Positions 1 to 7,229 of a stretch of 64,000 nt of DNA are shown piece after piece. Source of the DNA: CAIQQQ01 sp040399685 (GTDB lineage Bacteria > Pseudomonadota > Alphaproteobacteria > Acetobacterales > Acetobacteraceae); NCBI GenBank assembly GCA_040399685.1, contig JBBART010000007.1, positions 1-64,000 of the forward strand, given 5' to 3'. A model generated the notes under the pieces. It was given only the letters and a program-made list of their open reading frames with translations. It was not told the DNA's origin and ran no database searches. A program made the position numbers and the translations under genes. How positions within the stretch are numbered: the stretch's first letter is position 1; each line of letters begins with the position of its first letter.

Positions 1-50
1 GGACGCTGTTTACCCCTGGAATCTGGAAAGTTTTGCACGCTGTTTTGCAC
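1..50. mobile_element. Possible end of an insertion element cutting into the reductase gene
   Basis: Homology of the leftward reductase gene stops near position 50. The sequence to its left carries two copies of GTTTTGCAC separated by three bases (about 32-50), followed by TGTTTACCCC near 8-17. Repeated GTGCAAAA-like blocks are typical of the multiple terminal repeats of IS21-family elements, but no transposase and no second end are visible. The assignment is inference; a deletion junction or assembly edge would look similar. Confidence 0.3.
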
Positions 51-627
51 CGGTGAAGCTCATCTCCGCCCCTGGTTGCGCCGCGTCGCGCAGCCAGTTG
101 CTCATCATCCCGCCGGGGATGTCGCGCACCAGGAAATCCAGGCTCGCGGCACCGGGGGCGGAACTGAACGAATAGGAGCGATGCTGATCGCTGCCCGGCA
201 CTTTCAGACTGACATACTGGCCGGGCAGAAAGCTCAGCCCCGCCACGGCTTCCAGCGAGAAGCCGTGGCTGGTGGCAGACAACTTCTCCACCTTCGCCAA
301 TGTGGAGGCAAAGCTCTGCGGGGCGGTCTTGCAGGCGATCGACGATGCGGCAATGGCCACAACGCAATCCGATTTCGGCCGCATCTGGCAGGCAAGTGCC
401 AGGCCCGACGCCGCCTCATCGTCCGTCAGCGCGTCTTCGATGTAGTCGCCGCCATCATACGCGCCGGACTCCACCTTGCACTTGCAGGTGCCGCACGCGC
501 CATCGCGGCAGTCCAGCGGGATGTTGATACCCAAACGGTATGCCGCATCCGCCACCGTCTCACTCGGGCGACATTCGATGAACCGCGTGACGCCATCTTC
601 GAAGTTGAGAGCCACAGTAAGGGCCAT
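10..627 (-). pseudogene. benC: Truncated BenC-type reductase of a ring-hydroxylating dioxygenase
   Basis: This should be the electron-transfer partner of the dioxygenase encoded just upstream, passing electrons from NADH through FAD and a [2Fe-2S] centre to the oxygenase. The plant-type ferredoxin cysteines are visible at C40, C45, C48 and C80, followed by the start of the FAD domain with an RSYSFSS motif. After about residue 192 the family sequence stops, and about 13 unrelated residues lead to a stop codon. BenC proteins are about 340 residues, so the NAD-binding half is missing. Transcription runs benA-benB-benC, with 17 bp after benB. The gene would not give a working reductase unless its remainder lies elsewhere. 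Confidence 0.8.
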
Positions 628-644
628 GTTCGTCTTCCCCCTGC

Positions 645-1166
645 TCAGATGTGGTAAATATCGATGACGTGGTGGATGTAGTCGTTCTTCAGAACCACCT
701 TCTTGCGCGTGATCAACGGCCGTTCGCCGCTGGTGTCGAGCGTGTAGAAGGAGGTGCCGAAATAGGTGTCTATGGTCTTGTAGCGAAAGCTGTACGTCAC
801 CCAGTTGAAGCGCAGTTCACAGCTGGTCGCGTCCTGCGCCATGATCTCGACGTTGCTGATATTGTGCGACGTGCGCGGCTCCGGCAGCGACGTGGCGGAT
901 GACCGCTCGGTGCGAATGCGGAAGACGCGATCTTCCAGGCCGCCGCGATGGGCGTAATAGATCAACGAAATCTCGGTCTGCGGATCGGTGACGAGCTTTT
1001 CGTCATCATCCCAGGCCGGCATCCAGAACTCGGCAGTCTCGGCGTAGAGTTCGAGCCATTCGGACCACTGCTTGTCATCCAGATAACGCGCCTCGGCGGC
1101 GAGAAACTGGCGGACATCCTCAATCGACAGACGACCGGACACGGGGCGTTCGAGTGTTGTGGACAT
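645..1166 (-). CDS. benB: Benzoate/anthranilate-type 1,2-dioxygenase, beta (small) subunit
   Basis: This 173-residue protein is the structural small subunit of an alpha3beta3 ring-hydroxylating oxygenase. It has the cystatin-like SnoaL/NTF2 fold of the family, and length and sequence match BenB/AntB throughout, ending in an HVIDIYHI tail. The start is the ATG 10 bp after the alpha-subunit stop; longer readings extend into that gene without homology. It lies between benA and the truncated benC in one leftward operon. No damage is visible. Substrate (benzoate, toluate, anthranilate or halobenzoate) cannot be decided from sequence alone. Confidence 0.88.
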   Translation of the reverse strand: MSTTLERPVSGRLSIEDVRQFLAAEARYLDDKQWSEWLELYAETAEFWMPAWDDDEKLVTDPQTEISLIYYAHRGGLEDRVFRIRTERSSATSLPEPRTSHNISNVEIMAQDATSCELRFNWVTYSFRYKTIDTYFGTSFYTLDTSGERPLITRKKVVLKNDYIHHVIDIYHI

Positions 1167-1176
1167 TGGATTTTCC

Positions 1177-2517
1177 TCAGTTTTTGTCGGCGGCGAGCGC
1201 GTTGAGCATCTGCTGCTGCCAGTATTTGTGCTGCACCACGAACAAGCCCTCGTCCTCGGTGCGCACACCGCTCAGCAGCGGGTTCAGGCCGATGGAGGTT
1301 GCCGCCTCGTCAGGGCCGTTGATCCAATGCTCAGACCCACGGCACATGTCGTTCCAGCGCGCGGCGGTTGCCATGTAGGACATCTGGCAGGCGCGGAATT
1401 CCTCAAGATCGTCAGGCGTTGCCATGCCGGAAGCGTTGAAGAAATCCTCATACTGGCGGATCCGCTGGGCGCGCGCGTCGGGCGCCTCGCCCTTGGGGGC
1501 GATGCAGTAGATCGTGACTTCGGTTTTATCGACCGAGATTGGGCGATAGGTGCGGATCTGCGAGCCGAACTGGTCCATCAGATACACGTTCGGATACAGG
1601 CAAAGATTGCGGCTGCGCTGCACCATCCAGTCGGCGCGGGCCTGGCCGAACTCCTCGGCAAGCACCGCGCGGCGCGTCCAGTTCGGACGGTCTTCCGGGT
1701 TGGCCCAGTTGGTCCACAGCAGCAGATGGCCGTTCTCGAACGAGTAGAACCCGCCGCCCTGCTTGGCCCAGCCACCGGCGGACATGGCGCGGGTGGTGTC
1801 TTCCTGCGCTGCTTCCTTGCGGCGCGAGGTGGTGGCGGCATAGTTCCAATGCACGGCGGTGACGTGATAGCCGTCGGCACCGTTCTCGGTCTGGAGCTTC
1901 CAGTTGCCGTCATAAACATACGTGGAGGCGCCCCGCAGCACTTCGAGGCCGTCGGCGGACTGGTCCACGATCAGGTCGATGATCTTCGCCGCCTCGCCCA
2001 AATGCTCTACCAGAGGCTTCACATCGGCGTTGAGGCTGCCGAACAGGAAGCCGCGATAGGATTCAAAGCGCGCAACCTTCGTCAGGTCATGCGAGCCATC
2101 CTTGTTGAAGCTCTCGGGATAGCCCGCGCCTTCCGGGTCTTTCACCTTGAGCAACTTGCCGGAATTGTTGAACGTCCAGCCATGGAACGGGCAGGTATAA
2201 GTGGCCTTGTTCGCCCGCTTGTGGCGGCACAGCATGGCGCCGCGGTGGCTACAGGCGTTGATGAAGGCGTTCAGTTCACCCGCCCGGTTCCGCGCGATGA
2301 AAATCGGCTGGCGGCCCATCGTGGTGGTGAAATAATCGTTGTTGTTCGGGATCTGGCTTTCATGCGCCAGATAGATCCAGTTGCCCTCGAAGATGTGTTT
2401 CATCTCCATTTCGAACAGGCCCGGATCAGTGAAGATGTCGCGGGCCACGCGGTGCACACCGGTGGCGGCATCATCTTCCATGGCGGTGTCGAGAATTGTC
2501 TGGACTGAGTCGAGCAT
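1177..2517 (-). CDS. benA: Benzoate/anthranilate-type 1,2-dioxygenase, alpha (large) subunit
   Basis: This 446-residue protein is the catalytic subunit that dihydroxylates an aromatic carboxylate to a cis-diol. The Rieske [2Fe-2S] ligands are C89-x-H91 and C109-x2-H112. The mononuclear iron site is visible as H218 and H223 with the bridging D215 in an ENGADGYHVTAVHW motif. Length matches BenA/XylX/AntA. The start places a normal N-terminus ahead of a family-typical DPGLFEMEM region. The gene diverges from a LysR pseudogene, with about 170 bp between starts. It is intact, but both its reductase and its regulator are damaged, so the pathway is probably inactive in this strain. Confidence 0.9.
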   Translation of the reverse strand: MLDSVQTILDTAMEDDAATGVHRVARDIFTDPGLFEMEMKHIFEGNWIYLAHESQIPNNNDYFTTTMGRQPIFIARNRAGELNAFINACSHRGAMLCRHKRANKATYTCPFHGWTFNNSGKLLKVKDPEGAGYPESFNKDGSHDLTKVARFESYRGFLFGSLNADVKPLVEHLGEAAKIIDLIVDQSADGLEVLRGASTYVYDGNWKLQTENGADGYHVTAVHWNYAATTSRRKEAAQEDTTRAMSAGGWAKQGGGFYSFENGHLLLWTNWANPEDRPNWTRRAVLAEEFGQARADWMVQRSRNLCLYPNVYLMDQFGSQIRTYRPISVDKTEVTIYCIAPKGEAPDARAQRIRQYEDFFNASGMATPDDLEEFRACQMSYMATAARWNDMCRGSEHWINGPDEAATSIGLNPLLSGVRTEDEGLFVVQHKYWQQQMLNALAADKN

Positions 2518-2667
2518 CTGAATCCTCCCTCGCGATCCCAATTTTACCGAGCGGAGTTGGGGCAAACACCTGCTCGGCAGCCCGTTATCCTCTCGGCGCA
2601 GGTCTCTGCGCGCCGATTGAATGACACATTGCGCAACCAGCCATCCAAGACCAAATTGGTTGCAACC

Positions 2668-2682
2668 ATACCTGGGAGGTAT
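2668..2682. promoter_or_regulatory. BenM/CatM-type LysR operator, ATAC-N7-GTAT
   Basis: The dyad ATAC-CTGGGAG-GTAT lies in the divergent ben/LysR intergenic region and overlaps the ribosome-binding site (GGGAGG) of the LysR pseudogene. It matches the ATAC-N7-GTAT consensus known for BenM and CatM, and fits the classic location for autoregulation and control of the divergent ben operon. The operator is intact although the regulator gene is broken. Confidence 0.65.
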
Positions 2683-2685
2683 CGA

Positions 2686-3593
2686 ATGGAGCTGCGCCAA
2701 CTGCGCTAGTTCGTCGCCGTGGCGCGTGAGCAGAATTTCACCCGCGCCGCCAAGAAGCTCAATATCGCCCAGCCGCCTCTGAGCCGTCAGATACAGCAAT
2801 TGGAGGAGGAGTTCGGAACCACGCTGTTCGAACGCAATGCGCGACCGGTGCGGCTCACAGATTCCGGACGTCTGCTGTTCGAGCAGGCCACCCAGGTTCT
2901 GGACCGCGTGGAAGAGATCAGCGCAATGATGCTCCGCCTGCGGGGCATTGCGCGGCAACGCTTCAGCATCGGTTTCGTGGCCTCCACGCTCTACGGCAAG
3001 CTGCCCGAAGTGGTGCGCCGCTTCCGCCAGGCGCGCCCGGGGGTGGAGATCGTGATGGTGGAACTCACCTCGATCGAACAGATCGCGGCGCTGAAGGAAG
3101 GCCGTATCGATGTTGGCTTTGGCCGCATTCCGCTCGATGATCCGGCGATTGACCGCATCTTGTTGCGGCGCGAGAAGCTGAGCGTGGCATTGCCGCTCAA
3201 TCATCCCCTGGACTCCAAGATCGGCATGATCAAGCTGGCAGAATTGTCGCAGGATGAATTGATCGTCTACCCGAAAGCGCCCCGGCCCAGCTTTGCCGAT
3301 CAGGTTCTGGCCCTGTATCGCGAGCGCGGCATCAAGACGCCCGTCTTGCATGAAGTACGCGAATTACAGACGGCACTGGGGTTGGTGGCTGCCGAATCCG
3401 GCGTGTGCCTGGTGCCGGCTTCCATCGAACGCTCCGTCGCGACAACGTCGTCTATCGACCGCTTGATGAGCCGAATGCCCGCACGCCCATTATCATGAGT
3501 ACGCGCAAGGCCGATAAATCGGCGGATATTCCGGTGATACTGCGACTGATCCGCGAGATGTATCGCAAGGATGGCCTGGAATTTGGAAAATAA
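2686..3593 (+). pseudogene. BenM/CatM/CatR-like LysR regulator, disrupted by a nonsense codon and a frameshift
   Basis: The reading begins MELRQLR, then has a TAG at 2707-2709 where family members have Tyr (MELRQLRYFVAVA), and resumes in frame with the helix-turn-helix (FTRAAKKLNIAQPPLSRQ). The effector domain is normal until SIER near 3431, where one missing base shifts the frame. The expected C-terminus (LRRDNVVYRPLDEP and onward) continues in another frame to a stop at 3591-3593. Overall length, about 302 codons, is right for the family. Position divergent to benA implies a former benzoate/muconate-responsive activator. A restart at the internal ATG codons would lose the start of the DNA-binding domain. 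Confidence 0.85.
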
Positions 3594-3694
3594 GGAATCG
3601 CCGATTTCACGAAGGCGTGTCGGCGCGCATGCACGAACCACGCAAGTATCGCTGCCTCGGCTGAATTACCCCCAACCATGACAGCGCACCCTCA

Positions 3695-3901
3695 TCAGCG
3701 GCGGCAAGTGGCTGCGATTCCGCTGTAGAAGCTGACAAGTGCATCCCCGGCAATGACGCCGCAGGCAAAGAGTTCCATCTCGCTGTTGGCCTTCGGTCCG
3801 TGGATGCGGACCAGAACGCTCGCGCGTAGTTCCCAGCCGGACGCAGGAAACACAATCAGCATGCCGGTAGCGAGCAGCCCACCCCTGCCGCTTCGGTCCA
3901 C
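3695..3901 (-). pseudogene. Degenerate fragment, possibly the C-terminus of an OPT-family transporter
   Basis: A 68-codon open stretch reads GLLATGMLI, then VLVRIHGPKANSEMELFACG, then VIAGDALVSF, with a stop at its end. Glycine-rich blocks of this form resemble the last membrane segments of OPT-family oligopeptide transporters, but no start, promoter or longer protein is present. In many proteobacteria OPT genes sit next to AroM-family genes, and an AroM-like fragment lies just upstream on the same strand. That pairing is the main support. The call is weak. Confidence 0.3.
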
Positions 3902-4095
3902 CGTTAAACTACGAAGTTAATCCAGTAACGACATGAAAATAACAACTATAGAACAAAATAAAATGGAACTCTGAATTATACTAAACCAACATCGTGCCAA
4001 AAAATCGAGTTTTTATATGCATATCTTTTATCAAAACTAAACTTTCGTGAAAATTTGAAAACGCGAGAACAACATCAATCAAATCCTCAAAACCC
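3902..4095. other. AT-rich island without coding capacity
   Basis: This stretch is strikingly AT-rich against its G+C-rich surroundings; by hand count roughly 30% G+C over 3961-4020. It contains A and T tracts and no reading frame of note. It lies between the two degenerate fragments on the minus strand. It could be the remains of a promoter region or a piece of acquired DNA. No terminal repeats were found around it. Confidence 0.6.
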
Positions 4096-4139
4096 AACGA
4101 GACAAGATTCTCACCAAGGCGATCGGTCCTGGTGAATGG

Positions 4140-4410
4140 GAAGATTGAACCGTGTTCGGCTCAGGTACGCGTGCCATAATGGCCGACCACGCTGGTGCAG
4201 AGCAGGACGATCAGATCAAATCCCAGCTCGACCCGCTCTTCGAATATCGCACGCAGGCGACGATGGCCGCGTCATCCACCCCGTCCAGCACACCGCACTC
4301 GCTGGGCACGAACACCGTGCGGCTTTCGGCCACGATGTCGGGCATCCCGTCGCTTCGGGGAGACCTGTCCGATGGTAACGAAGGCGATATTTCTGAGCAA
4401 TTTCATGCCC
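4140..4410 (-). pseudogene. Degenerate fragment of an AroM-family gene
   Basis: Read leftward, three consecutive pieces in different frames resemble AroM-family proteins in the right order. They are an N-terminal IAFVTIGQ followed by SPRSDGMPDIVAES, then ECGVLDGVDDAAIVA, then FEERVELGFDLIVLLCTS. At least two frameshifts separate them, and the C-terminal half is absent. The family is of poorly defined function and is often linked with OPT transporters. Identification is from memory of the family pattern, so it is moderately uncertain. The rest of 4411-4771 shows no convincing coding sequence. Confidence 0.45.
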
Positions 4411-4771
4411 AAGCAGGACATTTCGCAGAAAGCTATGGGCGCCGGAATCAACGCGTCATAAGGGTGAGCCCGTATTGGCAAAGCGCTGGAAACCAGAATG
4501 GGTCGAAAAAGCGGCCAATGCCCAACAGCGGGGCAGTCCCCAGAGCCTCACGCGTGCAGGGTCGTCTGAACGACCGTTCGGTGACTGATGCCCCGCCCGG
4601 CGGGCGATGATGCGGCGGGTCGCCATCGCCGCCTGGGTCAATTCGTCCAGCGCGCAGAACTGTTGCTATCTCCACTGCCTGCATCAGACCAGTGGTCCAG
4701 AGGTGTGTCACGCGGAGGTTGACCGCATGATGGATGCACATGCCCCACGTCAACGCGCACCGCCATCACCG

Positions 4772-5652
4772 ATGCACTCTGTTTCAAACGCCATCAACGT
4801 TTCTTGCCCCACAACTGAAACGATCGCCCTTCTCGACACCATTCCCGCAGCCACCATCGCCCGGCTGCGCGGCCTGTTGCCGGCGGGCATGGAATTGACG
4901 CATGGCCAGTCCAGCGACGAGGCCCATCTGCACGCGCTGGTTGCCGATGCAGACTACATCATCTCCGTCGCCCGCACCACCGGCAGCAATGCCATTCCGG
5001 TGGCCGAATTCACCATCGGCCTGATGATCTCGGTGCTGCGCAACCTCACCTTCGGCCACATGGCGCTGCAGGGCGGCGAATGGCGCAAAACCTACCGAAG
5101 GACAGCCTGATGCTGTCGGGCAAGACCGTGGGCATCATCGGCTACGGCGCCATCGGCCAGAATGTGGCGCGCATGCTGCAGGGCTTTGGCTGCAAGGTGC
5201 TCTACGCCAAGTCCACACGGCTCGATTCTGCCATCGAGGCGGCGCAGAACATCACCTATGCGCCTGTGCCCGCCATTCTCGCGCAGGCCCATATCGTCTC
5301 GCTGCATTGCCCACTGACGCCTTCCACGGCGGGTCTGATCAACCGTGCGGCGTTGCAGGCGATGAAGCGCCCGGCAGTGCCGATCAACGTCGCCCGTGGC
5401 GGCGTGGTGATCGAATCTGACTTGGTCGACGCCTTGCGCGCTGAAGAGATTTTGGGCGCCGGCATCGACGTGTTCGAGACCGAGCCGGTGCCGGCCGACC
5501 ATCCCTTGCTGCACATGGGCAATGTGGTCGTCACGCCGCATGTCGCGGCCCATGCGGCCGATAATTTCGAGTCGACCGTGCGGCAGATGTTCCGCAACAC
5601 CGCCCGCGTGTCGCGTGGTGAGCCCGTCCCCGAGCGGGACCGCGTGGCCTGA
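4772..5652 (+). pseudogene. D-2-hydroxyacid dehydrogenase with internal deletion and frameshift
   Basis: The N-terminal part (from about MHSVSNAIN) runs into DADYIIS and then jumps directly to VARTTGSNAIPVAEF. The 40 or so residues that normally join these, including the GVGVDNID region, are missing. At about 5090 the frame shifts by one base, and the NAD-binding domain continues in another frame (GKTVGIIGYGAIGQNVAR) to the C-terminus. There the catalytic Arg (NVARGG), Glu (FETEP) and His (TPHVAAH) are still present. Two independent lesions make a functional 2-hydroxyacid dehydrogenase unlikely. The exact original start is uncertain. Confidence 0.8.
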
Positions 5653-5714
5653 TGTTTGCGTTGCACGCACAAATCGCACTGGAAAACCATCTTATGCGCC
5701 GTGTTCTCGCCGCT

Positions 5715-6301
5715 CTGTCGCTCTGCCTGTGGAACTGGCGGGGCCGGACACGCTGGTGGTTCCCTATGACGCCACGGACCGGCAAGGCGAACAGAGATGG
5801 GGGGACGCGACTGTGGCGCGGTTCGGGCGGATAGACGTTGTGGTGAACAACGCCAGCACCTGGATTCACGTCGTCCTGGACGACGGCAACGATGATGACC
5901 TGGACACGATGCTCGACGTGAACGTCAAGGCTCCGTTCCGCCTGACCGGAGCTGCGTGGCCGCACCTGAAGGCGTCCGGCACCGGGCGGGTGGTGTGCGT
6001 GGCATCGCTGTCCGGCAAGCGCGTGCGCGGTTTGAACGCCGGGTATCAGATGTCCAAGCACGCCATCATGGCACTGACCCATTCCGCCAGGCGGCTGGGC
6101 TGGGAACACGGGATCCGCGCCACCGCCCTCTGCCCCGGCTATGTCAACACGGACATGGCGGCAGCCATCGGCACCATGGAAGCCGAGGACATGACGCAGC
6201 CGGAGGATCTGGCAAAGCTCGTGGCCCACGTCATCGCCCTGCCGAACACGGCTGCCATCGCCGAGCTTCTCGTCGACTGCGCGTATGAGCACACACTCTG
6301 A
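5715..6301 (+). pseudogene. Short-chain dehydrogenase lacking its cofactor-binding N-terminus
   Basis: The readable part starts near AGPDTLVVPYDATD and continues through the SDR landmarks VNNAS, the active-site serine region (VASLSGKR) and the YxxxK pair (YQMSKHA) to a normal C-terminus. The first 50-60 residues, which carry the TGxxxGxG nucleotide-binding turn, are absent. The sequence upstream in this frame has no homology. Without that turn the product could not bind NAD(P)H in the usual way. It follows the dehydrogenase pseudogene by about 60 bp and looks like part of the same eroded catabolic region. Confidence 0.7.
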
Positions 6302-6370
6302 CATCATCCAGTGTGTTACTGCATTTCGCGGAAAGCGCAGGGCTGAACCTTCGAAGCGGGACTGGATCAG

Positions 6371-7150
6371 ATGGACAATTTGGTATTACGCAGCGATCAG
6401 CACGGCGTGGCCTGCCTGACACTCAACCGCCCGGCGGCGCGGAATGCGCTTTCGAGCAGCCTGATGCGCGCGCTGGAACAGGCATTGCTCGCCGTCCAGG
6501 CCGATTCCTCGATACGCGTGGTGGTGCTCGCCGGCGCGGGTCCCGCGTTCTGCGCCGGGCATGACCTGCGGGAAATGCGAGCAGATCCAAGACGAGAGCT
6601 GCACGCAGCACTCTTTGCCCAGTGTTCGCGGCTGATGTTGCTGGTGCAGGCCCTGCGCCAGCCGGTGATCGCGCGCGTGCACGGAATAGCCACGGCCGCC
6701 GGCTGCCAGTTGGTGGCCACCTGCGATCTGGCTGTTGCCGCCGACACCGCACGCTTCGCAACGCCCGGCGTCAATATCGGCCTGTTCTGTTCCACCCCGA
6801 TGGTGGCGTTGACCCGCAGCATCGGCCGCAAGGCCGCAATGGAAATGCTGCTCACCGGCGACATGATCGATGCCCCCCGGGCCCATACCCTAGGCCTGAT
6901 CAACCACGTCGTGCCGGAAGCGGATCTGGACGCGGCGGTGATGGCGCTTGCCGCCAAGATAGCGGCCAAAAGCCCGCGCACGCTGGCGATTGGCAAAGAG
7001 GCCTTTTATCACCAGGCAGAACTCCCGGTGGCCGATGCCTACGCCTATGCGGCGGACGTCATGACAAGCAACATGCAGACACCCGATGCCGCGGAAGGTA
7101 TCGACGCCTTTCTGGCCAAGCGCCCCCCGGTCTGGGCCGATCCATCATAA
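6371..7150 (+). CDS. Enoyl-CoA hydratase/isomerase family protein (ECHDC3-like)
   Basis: This 259-residue crotonase-fold protein has the acyl-CoA-binding FCAGHDLREM motif and the oxyanion-hole region ATAAGCQLVATCDLAVA. Both positions that hold the catalytic glutamates in classical hydratases differ: Q replaces E in the AAGCQ block, and the second block reads ATPGVNIGLFCSTP. This matches the ECHDC3-like subgroup, whose reaction is not firmly established, so a normal 2-enoyl-CoA hydratase activity should not be assumed. It is the first intact gene after the decayed region, stands alone, and converges on the next gene. Confidence 0.8.
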   Translation: MDNLVLRSDQHGVACLTLNRPAARNALSSSLMRALEQALLAVQADSSIRVVVLAGAGPAFCAGHDLREMRADPRRELHAALFAQCSRLMLLVQALRQPVIARVHGIATAAGCQLVATCDLAVAADTARFATPGVNIGLFCSTPMVALTRSIGRKAAMEMLLTGDMIDAPRAHTLGLINHVVPEADLDAAVMALAAKIAAKSPRTLAIGKEAFYHQAELPVADAYAYAADVMTSNMQTPDAAEGIDAFLAKRPPVWADPS

Positions 7151-7168
7151 ATAGACCGGCGCCCTTGG

Positions 7169-7197
7169 CCCACGGCTTCAGGCACGATAGCCGTGGG
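7169..7197. terminator. Hairpin between two convergent genes
   Basis: A perfect 9-bp stem (CCCACGGCT/AGCCGTGGG) with an 11-nt loop lies in the 79-bp gap between convergent stop codons. No T-tract follows on either strand, so it is only a candidate bidirectional terminator. Confidence 0.35.
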
Positions 7198-7229
7198 TGC
7201 AGATGCCCCACGGCCATGTGCTGACGGCG

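Noticed and set aside
1159..2508. Long open frame antisense to the dioxygenase alpha subunit
   Set aside because: Shadow of a G+C-rich gene; no family resemblance and benA is unmistakable on the other strand.
3405..3593. Separate small gene downstream of the LysR frame
   Set aside because: Its translation is the expected LysR C-terminus in a shifted frame, so it belongs to the pseudogene.
4152..4610. 152-codon frame on the plus strand
   Set aside because: No ribosome-binding site or family similarity; the minus strand carries AroM-like blocks over the same region.
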